DNA of 64,000 bases from Rhodoferax sp. (GTDB lineage: Bacteria; Pseudomonadota; Gammaproteobacteria; Burkholderiales; Burkholderiaceae_C), in contig JARLJI010000212.1 of the NCBI GenBank assembly GCA_031291295.1, positions 112,171 to 176,170 of the forward strand, read 5' to 3'. The notes beneath the pieces were generated by a model, which saw only the letters and a list, made by a program, of their open reading frames with translations, had not been told where the DNA came from and did not search any database. Each line of letters starts with the position of its first letter. Position 1 is the stretch's first letter. The position numbers were made by a program, and so were the translations under genes. Below are positions 36,277 to 45,100 of this stretch, in pieces.

Positions 36277-37135
36277 ACCGGTCGGAAAACCGCTGTTGCG
36301 CCAGCGACAGCAACTGGCTCACGTTGCCGGAAAGCGCGCTGCCCGGCGACACGAACTGCTGCAGCAGGCTGAAGTGATCGGCCCCGGGAGCAACGTCCAT
36401 AGCGCTGTGATTGCCAGCACCCTGCCAGGCCTCGTGTATGCGCTGGCACTGCTCAAGAAAGGCCGTCGTCTCGTCGCCGCCCACGACGAACAAGGCGGGC
36501 GGCAAATCGGTCACCACCCGGTGCAGCGGCGAGTTGGCTCGTGCGGCGGCTGCATCCAGCCCGAGCTTTGCGTTGAGCGACGTGGCCACCAGTGGCGCGA
36601 GGTCATAGATGCCGCTCAACGCGATCACGCCGTCGACCGCTTGCGCACGCGCGCCCAGCTCGGGCCAGCGCTCAAGCGCCAGTTCCACCGCGAGGTGGCC
36701 GCCGGCGGAATGGCCCGAGGCAATCAGGGGGCCCACTGGCTTCCCGAGGCCAGCTGCATGGGCCAGAACCTTCGGCACCGATGCCCTTGCCGCTTCGGTC
36801 AAACCGGCAAGGGGCACCGTCGGGCACAACGGGTAATTCACCAGCGCAACATTCAGGCCCTGCTGCGTGAACGCCGGGGCGATGAATCGAAACAACGACT
36901 TGTCGCGCGACTGCCAATAGCCGGCGTGGAAATACATCAGTGTACCTTGCGGTTCGCCCCGCGCGGCAAAAAAATCGAACACTTGGCGTTCGCCCAAGCC
37001 ATAAGGAACATTGAGCGTGCACGCGTGCGACCGGACCGCCGCCGCGCCGAGCGCTTCATATTCGGCGAGCAAGGCAGCAAAGGTGAGTCGCGCCTGACCC
37101 TCAACATACTGAAACTGAGCGTCTGAATTGGGCAT
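36266..37135 (-). CDS. Alpha/beta-hydrolase, arylformamidase-like
   Basis: The 289-residue enzyme has the oxyanion motif HAGYW (70-74), close to the HGGYW of kynurenine formamidases, and nucleophile motif GHSAGG with S143. A histidine in PGADHFSLL near the end is likely catalytic. It could be an N-formylkynurenine hydrolase or a related esterase; no tryptophan-degradation genes are nearby. It lies convergent to the LysR gene and 48 bp downstream of the acyltransferase gene. Confidence 0.78.
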   Translation of the reverse strand: MPNSDAQFQYVEGQARLTFAALLAEYEALGAAAVRSHACTLNVPYGLGERQVFDFFAARGEPQGTLMYFHAGYWQSRDKSLFRFIAPAFTQQGLNVALVNYPLCPTVPLAGLTEAARASVPKVLAHAAGLGKPVGPLIASGHSAGGHLAVELALERWPELGARAQAVDGVIALSGIYDLAPLVATSLNAKLGLDAAAARANSPLHRVVTDLPPALFVVGGDETTAFLEQCQRIHEAWQGAGNHSAMDVAPGADHFSLLQQFVSPGSALSGNVSQLLSLAQQRFSDRFTG

Positions 37136-37183
37136 GGTGAATCGCTTTCATATGGCTGGGCGCCAAAATCTTACAGTGTCGTA

Positions 37184-37927
37184 CTAGCGCGACGCTTGTC
37201 GAAGTTCGGCGACCGCTGCGCGCAAATCGGCTGCCCAGGCGCGCCGGTCCCGGCCGTCGGCCCGCTGCGGCTCGCCGAACGACACCACGGCAACCAGGCC
37301 CCGTGCGCATAGCGTGCGCCAGATGGATCCGCCCAGCGTCTCGTCGCCGACATAGCTCGGCGCACGGCTTGGCTGGCCGCTGGCCGCGTCGACAAACTGC
37401 AGCGCGAGCGGCTGTACCGGCGCTTGCGCTGAAATGGCCGCCTGAATCAGGTTGGCATGAAACGGCAGCAGCTGCACGCCATCGCCGGTGGTGCCTTCGG
37501 GAAACACCGCCAGCACGTCGCCGGCGCGCAGGGCTTCGGCCACGTGGTGCACGACCCGCATCGCGTCGCGCCGCGACGCGCGCTCGATATAGAGCGTGCC
37601 GGCAGCGTTGGCCAGGGTGCTCACCAGCGGCCAGCCCTGCACGTCGGACTTGGAGACAAAGCGGCAGTGGCGCGCCGCATGCATCACCACGATGTCCAGC
37701 CACGAGATGTGATTGGACACCAGCAGCATCGGCCCAATGGCGGGCGGTTGCCCGCGAACTACCAATTTGATAGCAAAGTGTTCAAGCAGTTCAATGGCCC
37801 AGGCCTGAACGCGTGCATCTTTTTGGGACTGGGACAGGCGCGGGAACAGCAGCACGATGGTGCACAGGCCGGCCAGGACATGGACCAGCCCGCGCAGTAG
37901 TTTCCACCCCGCCCTGAGCCGTTTCAT
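37184..37927 (-). CDS. plsC: 1-acyl-sn-glycerol-3-phosphate acyltransferase
   Basis: The 247-residue membrane-bound acyltransferase has the catalytic NHISWLD (N72-D78; H and D of the HX4D motif) and FPEGTT (142-147), with N-terminal helices LVHVLAGLCTIVLLF. It acylates lysophosphatidic acid to phosphatidic acid. One AT-rich hairpin repeat (37759-37774) forms codons 51-56 (FAIKLV) in frame. A GC-rich repeat separates it from pyrC' upstream. A lyso-ornithine-lipid acyltransferase (OlsA) is an alternative. Confidence 0.85.
   Translation of the reverse strand: MKRLRAGWKLLRGLVHVLAGLCTIVLLFPRLSQSQKDARVQAWAIELLEHFAIKLVVRGQPPAIGPMLLVSNHISWLDIVVMHAARHCRFVSKSDVQGWPLVSTLANAAGTLYIERASRRDAMRVVHHVAEALRAGDVLAVFPEGTTGDGVQLLPFHANLIQAAISAQAPVQPLALQFVDAASGQPSRAPSYVGDETLGGSIWRTLCARGLVAVVSFGEPQRADGRDRRAWAADLRAAVAELRQASR
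37759..37774. repeat. AT-rich hairpin repeat, copy 6 (inside plsC)
   Basis: CTACCAATTTGATAGC followed by AAAG is the repeat core, lying in the coding region without breaking the frame. Confidence 0.5.
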
Positions 37928-37940
37928 GCCCGCGAACGCA

Positions 37941-38015
37941 GCGAAGGGCCGCCCCGAGCAAGTTCAGCCCCCTCGGGGGGCAGCGCAGCACACGCAGTGG
38001 CCAGCGTGGGGGCTC
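37941..38015 (-). repeat. GC-rich dispersed repeat, copy A
   Basis: On the minus strand this begins GAGCCCCCACGCTGGCC and ends GGGGCGGCCC, matching copy B near pyrR over about 75 bp in the opposite orientation. It has an internal hairpin of the form AGCCCCC-TC-GGGGGGC. It fills the gap between the pyrC' stop and plsC and touches that stop codon. Confidence 0.75.
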
Positions 38016-39313
38016 TACGTCGCTCGTTCAAATGCCACCTGCCCACCCACGATGGTGCAGCGCACCCGCCCGGGCAGCGCGTAACCGGAAAACGGCGTGT
38101 GCTTGCCCTGGCTGCACAGCGCGTCGGGCCGCACCGTCCATTCGTCCCGGGGGTCGAAGATGCAGACATCGGCAACGCCGCCCGCCACCAGCTGGCCGGC
38201 GCTGGCCTGCAGCGTGCCCAGTGCCGTGCCCAGCACGCGCGCCGGCTCGCTGGTCAGCACCGCCAGCGCGCGCGTGAGGCCCACGCCGCTTTCCTGGCCC
38301 CACTTGAGCGCCAGGCTCAGCAGCAGCTCGACACCGGTGGCGCCAGCCTCGGCCTCGGCAAACGGCAGGGTCTTGGCGTCTTCATCGACCGGCGTGTGGT
38401 CGGACACCAGCGCGTCGATGGTGCCGTCGGCCAGGCCCTCGCGGATCGCATCGCGGTCGCGCTGCTGGCGCAGCGGCGGGTTCAGCCGGGCCCGGCTGTC
38501 GAAGTAGCCGATGTCGGTGTCGGTCAGGTGCAGCGAATTGATGCTGACATCGCAGGTCACGCCAAGGCCTTCGCCCTTGGCCTGGCGCATCAGGGCCACG
38601 CCCGCCGCGCTGCTGAGGCGGCAAAGATGCACGCGCGCGCCGGTCGCCCGCGTCAGCTCGAAAATGGTGTGCAGCGCAATCGTCTCGGCCGCCACAGGCA
38701 CGCCTGCCAGGCCCATGCGGGTGGCCAACGGGCCGCTGGCCGCCACGCCCGTGCCGAGATACAACTCCTGCGGGCGCAGCCAGACCGTGTAGCCGAAGGT
38801 GCTGGCGTACTGCAGCGCGCGCAGCAACACCTGCGTGTTGGCCAGCGGCACCTCGGCCTGGCCGAAGCCGACGCAGCCGGCCTCGGTCAGCTCGACCATC
38901 TCGGTCAGCACCTCGCCCTGCAGGTTGCGCGTCAAGGCGCCCAGGGGGAAGACGCGGGCCTGGTGCAGCTTTTCGGCGCGCATTTTCAGCATCTCCACCA
39001 GGCCCGGCTCGTCGAGCACCGGATCGGTATCGGGCGGGCACACCAGGCCCGTGATGCCGCCGGCCACGGCCGCAGCCATTTCCGATTCGAGCATGCCCTC
39101 GTGTTCATGCCCGGGCTCGCGCAGCCGCACCGCCAGGTCCACCAGACCGGGCGTTACGACGCAGCCCGACGCATCCAGAGTCCGGTTCGGCAAAAACCCG
39201 GGCGCTATATTTTTAATAGCTATGATGCGGCCAGCAGCAATGGCTACATCGCATATTTCATCGAAATGGGTGGCGGGATCTATGACCCGGCCGCTCTTGA
39301 TCAGGATCTTCAT
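38015..39313 (-). CDS. pyrX: Dihydroorotase-like protein PyrC' (probably non-catalytic)
   Basis: The 432-residue protein is a type I dihydroorotase homologue next to pyrB. Active enzymes have DxHxH in a phrase such as DLHVHLREPG; here it reads DLAVRLREPG, with A61 and R63 in place of both metal-binding histidines. The later SDHTPVDE is kept. Catalytically inactive PyrC' proteins that support the aspartate transcarbamoylase fold are known in pseudomonads and relatives. An active dihydroorotase should be encoded elsewhere. One AT-rich hairpin repeat (39204-39220) encodes residues 31-36 in frame. Confidence 0.88.
   Translation of the reverse strand: MKILIKSGRVIDPATHFDEICDVAIAAGRIIAIKNIAPGFLPNRTLDASGCVVTPGLVDLAVRLREPGHEHEGMLESEMAAAVAGGITGLVCPPDTDPVLDEPGLVEMLKMRAEKLHQARVFPLGALTRNLQGEVLTEMVELTEAGCVGFGQAEVPLANTQVLLRALQYASTFGYTVWLRPQELYLGTGVAASGPLATRMGLAGVPVAAETIALHTIFELTRATGARVHLCRLSSAAGVALMRQAKGEGLGVTCDVSINSLHLTDTDIGYFDSRARLNPPLRQQRDRDAIREGLADGTIDALVSDHTPVDEDAKTLPFAEAEAGATGVELLLSLALKWGQESGVGLTRALAVLTSEPARVLGTALGTLQASAGQLVAGGVADVCIFDPRDEWTVRPDALCSQGKHTPFSGYALPGRVRCTIVGGQVAFERAT
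39204..39220. repeat. AT-rich hairpin repeat, copy 7 (inside pyrC')
   Basis: GCTATATTTTTAATAGC is the repeat core, kept in frame in the N-terminal part of the dihydroorotase-like gene. Confidence 0.65.
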
Positions 39314-39348
39314 GCTGTGTCTGCCTTGTCGCTCACTGGAATACCTTC

Positions 39349-39393
39349 GTGCTGCGCACTGCGGTGCGAGCTTGCTTGGGGCGGCCCGGCGCG
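39349..39393 (+). repeat. GC-rich dispersed repeat, partial copy C
   Basis: The segment ends CTTGGGGCGGCCCGGCG exactly as copy B and has a related left part (GCTGCGCACTGCG), but lacks the central hairpin. It occupies the gap between pyrB and pyrC'. Confidence 0.6.
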
Positions 39394-39397
39394 GCGC

Positions 39398-40360
39398 TCA
39401 TGCCTCGTTGCCCGCCACGATGCTCATCACCGCCATGCGCACCGCGATGCCAAAGGTCACCTGCGGCAGGATCACGCTTTGCCGGCCGTCCACCACCGCC
39501 GAGTCGATCTCCACGCCGCGGTTGATGGGCCCGGGGTGCATCACGATCGCGTCGGGCCTGGCCAGCCGCAGCTTGTCGGGCGTGAGGCCGTAGCTTTTGA
39601 AAAACTCCTGGCTCGAAGGCAGCAGTGCGCCGCTCATGCGCTCGTTTTGCAGGCGCAGGGTGATGACGACGTCGCAGTCCCTGATGCCTTCTTCCAGCGT
39701 GTGGCAGACCCGCACGCCCATCTGCGCCATGTCGGACGGCACCAGGGTTTTGGGGCCGACCACGCGCACCTCGGCGCAGCCCAGCGTGGTCAGCGCGTGA
39801 ATGTCCGAGCGCGCCACGCGCGAGTGCAGCACGTCGCCGACGATGGCCACCGTGAGGTTGGAAAAGTCCTTCTTGTAGTGCCGGATGGTGTACATGTCCA
39901 GCAGGCCCTGCGTCGGATGCGCGTGGCGCCCGTCGCCGGCATTGATCACATGCACGTGCGGCGCCACATGCTGCGCAATCAGGTACGGCGCGCCTGACTC
40001 GCTGTGCCGCACGACAAAGATATCGGCCGCCATCGCCGACAGGTTGGCGATGGTGTCCAGCAGCGACTCGCCCTTGGAGGCCGAGGAGCGCGCGATGTCG
40101 AGGTTGATGACGTCGGCGGACAGCCGCGTGGCCGCGATCTCGAACGTGGTGCGGGTGCGCGTGGAGTTCTCGAAGAACAGGTTGAACACGCTCTTGCCGC
40201 GCAGCAGCGGGACTTTCTTGACCTCGCGGTCGTTCACGCTGACGAAATTGGCCGCGGTGTCGAGGATGTGCGTCAGGATACTTTTGGGCAGCCCTTCGAC
40301 GGACAGCAAATGGACCAGCTCGCCGTTCTTGTTGAGTTGGGGGTTGCGTTGGGACAGCAC
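39398..40360 (-). CDS. pyrB: Aspartate carbamoyltransferase catalytic subunit
   Basis: The 320-residue enzyme joins carbamoyl phosphate to aspartate in pyrimidine synthesis. The carbamoyl-phosphate motif STRTR is at residues 66-70, followed by [11 protein letters not shown]; the HPG and GPIN segment ([12 protein letters not shown]) is near the end. With PyrC' it should form the class A type complex in which the dihydroorotase-like partner is structural. It starts 2 bp downstream of pyrR. Confidence 0.95.
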   Translation of the reverse strand: MLSQRNPQLNKNGELVHLLSVEGLPKSILTHILDTAANFVSVNDREVKKVPLLRGKSVFNLFFENSTRTRTTFEIAATRLSADVINLDIARSSASKGESLLDTIANLSAMAADIFVVRHSESGAPYLIAQHVAPHVHVINAGDGRHAHPTQGLLDMYTIRHYKKDFSNLTVAIVGDVLHSRVARSDIHALTTLGCAEVRVVGPKTLVPSDMAQMGVRVCHTLEEGIRDCDVVITLRLQNERMSGALLPSSQEFFKSYGLTPDKLRLARPDAIVMHPGPINRGVEIDSAVVDGRQSVILPQVTFGIAVRMAVMSIVAGNEA

Positions 40361-40362
40361 GG

Positions 40363-40941
40363 TCAGTGATCCTCCACGTGAAAGCTGAATGCGCCGGCCT
40401 CATCGCGCGCCAGCGCCAGCGACTGGGTGGCCGGCAGGGTGACCCGCGCCGCCGCAAAATCCGCCTGGATCGGCAGCTCGCGCCCGCCCCGGTCCACCAG
40501 CACCGCGAGCCTGACGCTGGCGGGCCGGCCGTAGTCGAACAGCTCGTTGAGCACCGCGCGAATCGTGCGGCCGGTGTAGAGCACGTCGTCGAGCACGATG
40601 ATGTCGGCCCCGTTCACATCGAACGGCAGCACCGTCTGCCCGCCGGAAGACAGGCCGCGCTGGGCAAAGTCGTCGCGGTGCATGGCCGACGAAATCACGC
40701 CGGGCTCATGGTGCCGGTTCAGGTCCTTTTGCAGCCGCTGCGCCAGCCAGGCACCGCCCGAGGTGATGCCCACCAGCCGGGTTTGCGGGCCGCACAGCAG
40801 GCCGACGCCGCGCAGCAGTTCACGGTACAGCGCTTCGGCATCTAGGAACAGAGCCCCCACGCTTGTCGCTGCGCGTACTGCGCTGCCCCCCGCGGGGGCT
40901 CTCGCGCCTTGGGGCGGCCCGGCGTCACTCCGAGTGCTCAT
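40363..40941 (-). CDS. pyrR: PyrR-type bifunctional regulator/uracil phosphoribosyltransferase
   Basis: The phosphoribosyltransferase core begins at about residue 33 ([13 protein letters not shown]) and has the PRPP motif [10 protein letters not shown] (117-126). PyrR family members attenuate pyr transcription in Gram-positives and carry uracil phosphoribosyltransferase activity. In this operon it heads pyrB and pyrC'. Residues about 6-31 (Ala/Gly/Arg-rich) are encoded by a GC-rich dispersed repeat, so the N-terminus is foreign to the family; a GTG at residue 28 could be the older start. The ATG overlaps the ruvX stop by 4 bp. Confidence 0.82.
   Translation of the reverse strand: MSTRSDAGPPQGARAPAGGSAVRAATSVGALFLDAEALYRELLRGVGLLCGPQTRLVGITSGGAWLAQRLQKDLNRHHEPGVISSAMHRDDFAQRGLSSGGQTVLPFDVNGADIIVLDDVLYTGRTIRAVLNELFDYGRPASVRLAVLVDRGGRELPIQADFAAARVTLPATQSLALARDEAGAFSFHVEDH
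40851..40925 (+). repeat. GC-rich dispersed repeat, copy B (forms the pyrR 5' codons)
   Basis: It begins GAGCCCCCACGCTTGTCG, has the hairpin TGCCCCCC-GC-GGGGGCT, and ends CTTGGGGCGGCCCGG. It matches copy A in inverted orientation. It lies inside the first 31 codons of pyrR as I read the gene. Confidence 0.75.
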
Positions 40942-41354
40942 GGAATGCTCCTCAAAAATTGTTCCAGAATAATGCAGGCTGCCGCCGCGTCAGCGTCTTT
41001 CGCGCCGGCTGCCAGCGCTTCGGTGGTGCTGTAGCGCTCATCCACTTCAAATACCGGCAACCTGAAGCGACCCTGCAGCTGGCGCGCAAACTTGCGGGCG
41101 CGTGCGGTGTTCTCATGGGCGGCGCCATCCGGGTGAAAGGGAACGCCGACCACCAGTGCATCGGGTTGCCACTCTTCGATGCGCGCCTGCACCAGCGCAA
41201 AGCGTGCGTCGCCTTCGGCCTTGATCGTGGCCTGCGGCTGAGCGTTGCGCAGCAGCCGGTTACCGACGGCCACGCCGGTACGTTTGAGCCCAAAATCGAA
41301 AGCCAGAAACGTTTGCAGATGAGGAGGTACGTCGGGGCGAGCCAACGTGCTCAT
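40938..41354 (-). CDS. ruvX: Holliday-junction resolvase-like protein RuvX/YqgF
   Basis: The 138-residue protein has the YqgF nuclease fold start FLAFDFGLKRTGVAVGN, a central PDALVVGVPFHPDG, and FEVDERYSTTEA. It acts in 16S rRNA 5' processing and perhaps recombination. It lies between yqgE and pyrR, the order seen in many proteobacteria (yqgE-yqgF-pyr genes). The chosen ATG (MSTLARPD) is one of two; another lies 21 bp upstream. Confidence 0.88.
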   Translation of the reverse strand: MSTLARPDVPPHLQTFLAFDFGLKRTGVAVGNRLLRNAQPQATIKAEGDARFALVQARIEEWQPDALVVGVPFHPDGAAHENTARARKFARQLQGRFRLPVFEVDERYSTTEALAAGAKDADAAAACIILEQFLRSIP

Positions 41355-41412
41355 CGGGCAATCTCCGCGCGACAACGCGCTGCCGCATTCGCCGTGGCAG
41401 CAGCCCCGCGGT

Positions 41413-42012
41413 TCATGCGTGCCCCGCCTGCGGCGACAACGTCCAGGCCTGCAGCCCGAGCAGGGCCAGCGCCCGGTCGTAGCGCTGCTCCACGGGGGTA
41501 TCGAAAATCACGGCGGCATCCGCCCCGACCGTGAGCCAGCTGTTTTCAGCCAGTTCGGACTCGAGCTGACCCTCACCCCAGGCCGAGTAGCCCAGCGAAA
41601 TCAGCACGCGGCGCGGTCCCGCGCCCGTCGACAAGGCCTCCAGCACATCCTTCGAGGTGGTCATTTCCAGCCCGCCCGGAATCGACATGGTCGACGCGTA
41701 CGCGGTCTCGCTGGAGTTGGCATCGCCCGTCAGCATGGTTTCGTGCAGAACAAAGCCGCGCTCGGTCTGCACCGGCCCGCCATGGAACACGGGCACCTCG
41801 ACCAAGTCGTCGCGCAGCAGCGACAGCTCGACCTTATCGAACAGTTTTTTGAGGTTGATGTCGCTGGGCTTGTTGATGATCAACCCCAGCGCGCCATGTT
41901 CACTGTGCTCGCACAGGTAAATGACGCTTTTGGCAAACGTCGCGTCGCGCAACCCCGGCATGGCGATCAAAAAGTGATGCGTCAGGTTGATGGGGGTAAA
42001 TCCGGCGGACAT
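41413..42012 (-). CDS. YqgE/AlgH family protein
   Basis: The 199-residue protein matches UPF0301 (YqgE/AlgH): NLTHHFLIAMPGLRDATFAKSV near the start, the central HSEHGALGLIINKP, and VFHGGPVQTERGFVLH. Function is not established; homologues have been linked to alginate regulation. It precedes ruvX by 58 bp on the same strand. Confidence 0.9.
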   Translation of the reverse strand: MSAGFTPINLTHHFLIAMPGLRDATFAKSVIYLCEHSEHGALGLIINKPSDINLKKLFDKVELSLLRDDLVEVPVFHGGPVQTERGFVLHETMLTGDANSSETAYASTMSIPGGLEMTTSKDVLEALSTGAGPRRVLISLGYSAWGEGQLESELAENSWLTVGADAAVIFDTPVEQRYDRALALLGLQAWTLSPQAGHA

Positions 42013-42146
42013 GAGTCGATTTTAACGGCGAACATGGAAAAGCAGTCCGGCGCGGGCCAGGCGCTGTTTCGCGCCGGATCTATCCATGCGCCCCCGGGCG
42101 AACGCAATGCCGGTGGGGCCTCCACCCGGCAAGGACCGCCGCCTCT

Positions 42147-45100
42147 TCAGGCCGTTATCTTGACGCTGCAATAGCGCCGCACCAGGCTCAGCAATTCTTC
42201 TTCCGAATAGGGCTTGCCAAGGTAATGATTCACGCCCAGCTGCTTGGCGTGCTCACGGTGTTTCTCCGCAATGCGCGAGGTGATCATGATGATCGGCAAA
42301 TCGTGCATGCGCTGGTCCCCCCGGATGTTGCGCGCCAGATCGAAGCCATCCATGCGCGGCATTTCGATGTCGGACAGGACGACCGCCGGACGCTCCTCGG
42401 CCAGCCGCTCCAGCGCCTGCAAACCGTCCACGGCCAGCGCCACCCGATAGCCTTCGCGCTGCAGCAGACGCTGCGTCACACGGCGCACCGTGATGGAGTC
42501 GTCGACCACCAGTATCAAGGGGACCTGCGGCGGCAGCGCGAGCGCGGCGGCCTCGCCCACGGCGCCCGAGCCCGCGTGTTCCAGCACATCGGGCTGGGCC
42601 TGATCCGCACTCATCAAGCGGGCCTGCTCGCCGTACACCGACGCCAGCGCCACCGGGTTGTAAATCAGCACCGCGGCACCCGAGGCCAGCACAGTCATGC
42701 CAGCCAACCCAGGCAACCGGGACAGCTGCGGCCCGAGGTTTTTGACCACCACTTCCTGGTTGCCCAGTACTTCATCGACGTGCAACGCCACACGCTGCGC
42801 CGCGCTGCGCAGCACCAGGACCGGCAGCGTCTTGCCCTGGGTTTCGCTGCTTCTGCGGGACGACTGCAATAGCGCGCCCGACCAGAAAAACGGGATCGAC
42901 TCCCCGCCGAAATCGAAAGTGCCGCTGTTGTAGGCCTGCTGCAATTCCTTGATGGTGGCACGGCGCACAATTTCCACCAGATTGGAAGGCACGCCGATCA
43001 ACTGGTTACCCATGCGCAACATGACCACTTGCGTGACCGCCGTGGTCAACGGCAATACCAGCTTGAAGCCAGCGCCTTTGCCCGCCTCGGTCGAGGTTTC
43101 GATGCGTCCCCCCAGCGCATTGACATCCGCACGCACGACATCCATGCCGATACCGCGCCCTGCAAGCTCATTCACCTGGGCCGCGGTGGAAAAACCGGGC
43201 ATGAATATGAAGGCGGCCGCCTCTGCGTCAGACAATGTCTGCTGCGGCGAAATCAGACCCTGCGCCAACGCTTTTGCGCGAATACCGGGGACATCCAGCC
43301 CGGCGCCATCGTCGCGAAACTCAACCGAGACATCGTTGCCGGCGTGATGCAGGTCGATCGTGATGGTTCCCACAGGATCCTTGCCCAGCCGGGTGCGCAC
43401 CTCGGGGGCCTCGATGCCATGCGCAACGCAATTGCGCAGCAGGTGTTCAAACGCAGGCGTCATGCGGTCCAGCACGCCGCGATCCATTTCGATGGAACCG
43501 CCCGTGATGTCGAGCTTGACTTGCCGCCCCATGTCCTTGGAGGCCTGCCGCACCACCCGGTACAGGCGGTCCGAAATGCCCTCGAACTCCACCATGCGCG
43601 TGCGCAGCAGGTCGCGCTGCAGCTCGCGCGTCTGACGCGCCTGGGCATTCAAATCATCTTCGGTGGCCTCGACCGTACGCTGCAGACTGCGCTGCACGGT
43701 GGCCACGTCGTTCACCGATTCGGCCATCATGCGGGTCAGCTCCTGCACCCGGGTAAAGCGGTCGAATTCCAGCGGGTCGAAGGTCTGCTGTGCGTCCTTG
43801 GTCTGCGCCAGACGCGACTGCATCTGCGTTTCTGCCTGCAGCTCAATGTCGCGCAACTGCTGGCGCAAGCGGTCCAGATTGCCCGTCAGGTCGCCCAAAG
43901 AGGCGCGCAACTGGCCGATCTCGGACTCCAGTCGCGTGCGCGTGATCATGACCTCGCCGGCCTGGTTCACGAGCCGGTCCAGCAACTGGGAGCGCACCCG
44001 CACGGCCTGATTGGAGGCCTGGCGCAACGGGGCCAGCACGTTGGTTGCCGGCAAGGCAATGACGCCGCGCTTTTGCGGTGCCGCGACGGCACCGGAATCA
44101 ACGGCAGGCGAAGTCGCTTGTGAAACCTGCGGCGCCGGCTCCGGCGGGGTCGCTGCCACGGGCAACAAGTGCGCAGGCTCAGCCGCGGCTTGCCCCTGTC
44201 GCAGGTGATCAAAAATACCCTGCATCGCGTCAAAACGCCCGAGCAGCGGCTCCAGCTGCTGCGTTTGCAGTTCGTCCGTGCCGAGATGCTCGATATCGGA
44301 CTCCAGCAGGTGCGCCATTTCGCCCAGCCGCAGGGCACCCGCCAGTCGCGCGCTGCCCTTTAGCGTGTGCAAGGTGCGCAACACTTCGCTGCGAGCGCCC
44401 TGATTCGCAGGACGGGCCGACCACTGACGCAAGGCGCCGCCCAGTTGCGGCAGCAGTTCCGCAGCTTCTTCTTCGAAGATCGGGAACAAGTCATGGTCAA
44501 CGGCATCGACCGCGTCGATATCGTCGTGTCGCTCCTGCGTGATCGTCCAGGTCTCGGCGGGCGCCTCGGGGGGCGCCGAAAGTCGTATCGACACAGGCGA
44601 CAGACGGCCCAGTTCAATCACATTGGTGAGCGTCGCCACCTGCTGCGCCGGCGGCTCTTGCGCAGCGCCCTGAACGACGGGCTCGGCGGGCGGCTCGGCG
44701 GCCAGAACACCCCTGAGCGCCGACAACATGTCCTCGCTGGGCTCCTTCAGGAAGCCGGCTGCAAACTGATGCAGCAGGCGCCGGATGTCATCGGCGGCGT
44801 CGTTGAAAACCTTGCCCTGCCAGGGCGTTCCGTAGGCCTGCATCTGCACATGCAACAGCGCATGCTCCAGGCTGCGGGCGAGATCCGACAGCGCATGGAA
44901 GCCCACGGCGGCAGAGCTGCCCGCCAGCGAATGCGCCAGCGCGACGGTGGAGTCGGGAAGTGGCTGGTGCAACTCCATGGCCCACTCGGTCAACTCGGTC
45001 AGCAGCCGGCGCGACCACTCGTCGGCCTCGTTCAGATAAACATTGAACAGCGGAATACCGATGCGCAGCGGACCAATCACCTTGACCGGTTCGTCGCTGG

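Noticed and set aside
40941..41375. A longer RuvX start 21 bp upstream
   Set aside because: MSTLARPD gives a family-like length; the extra seven residues show no homology, though the longer form is not excluded.
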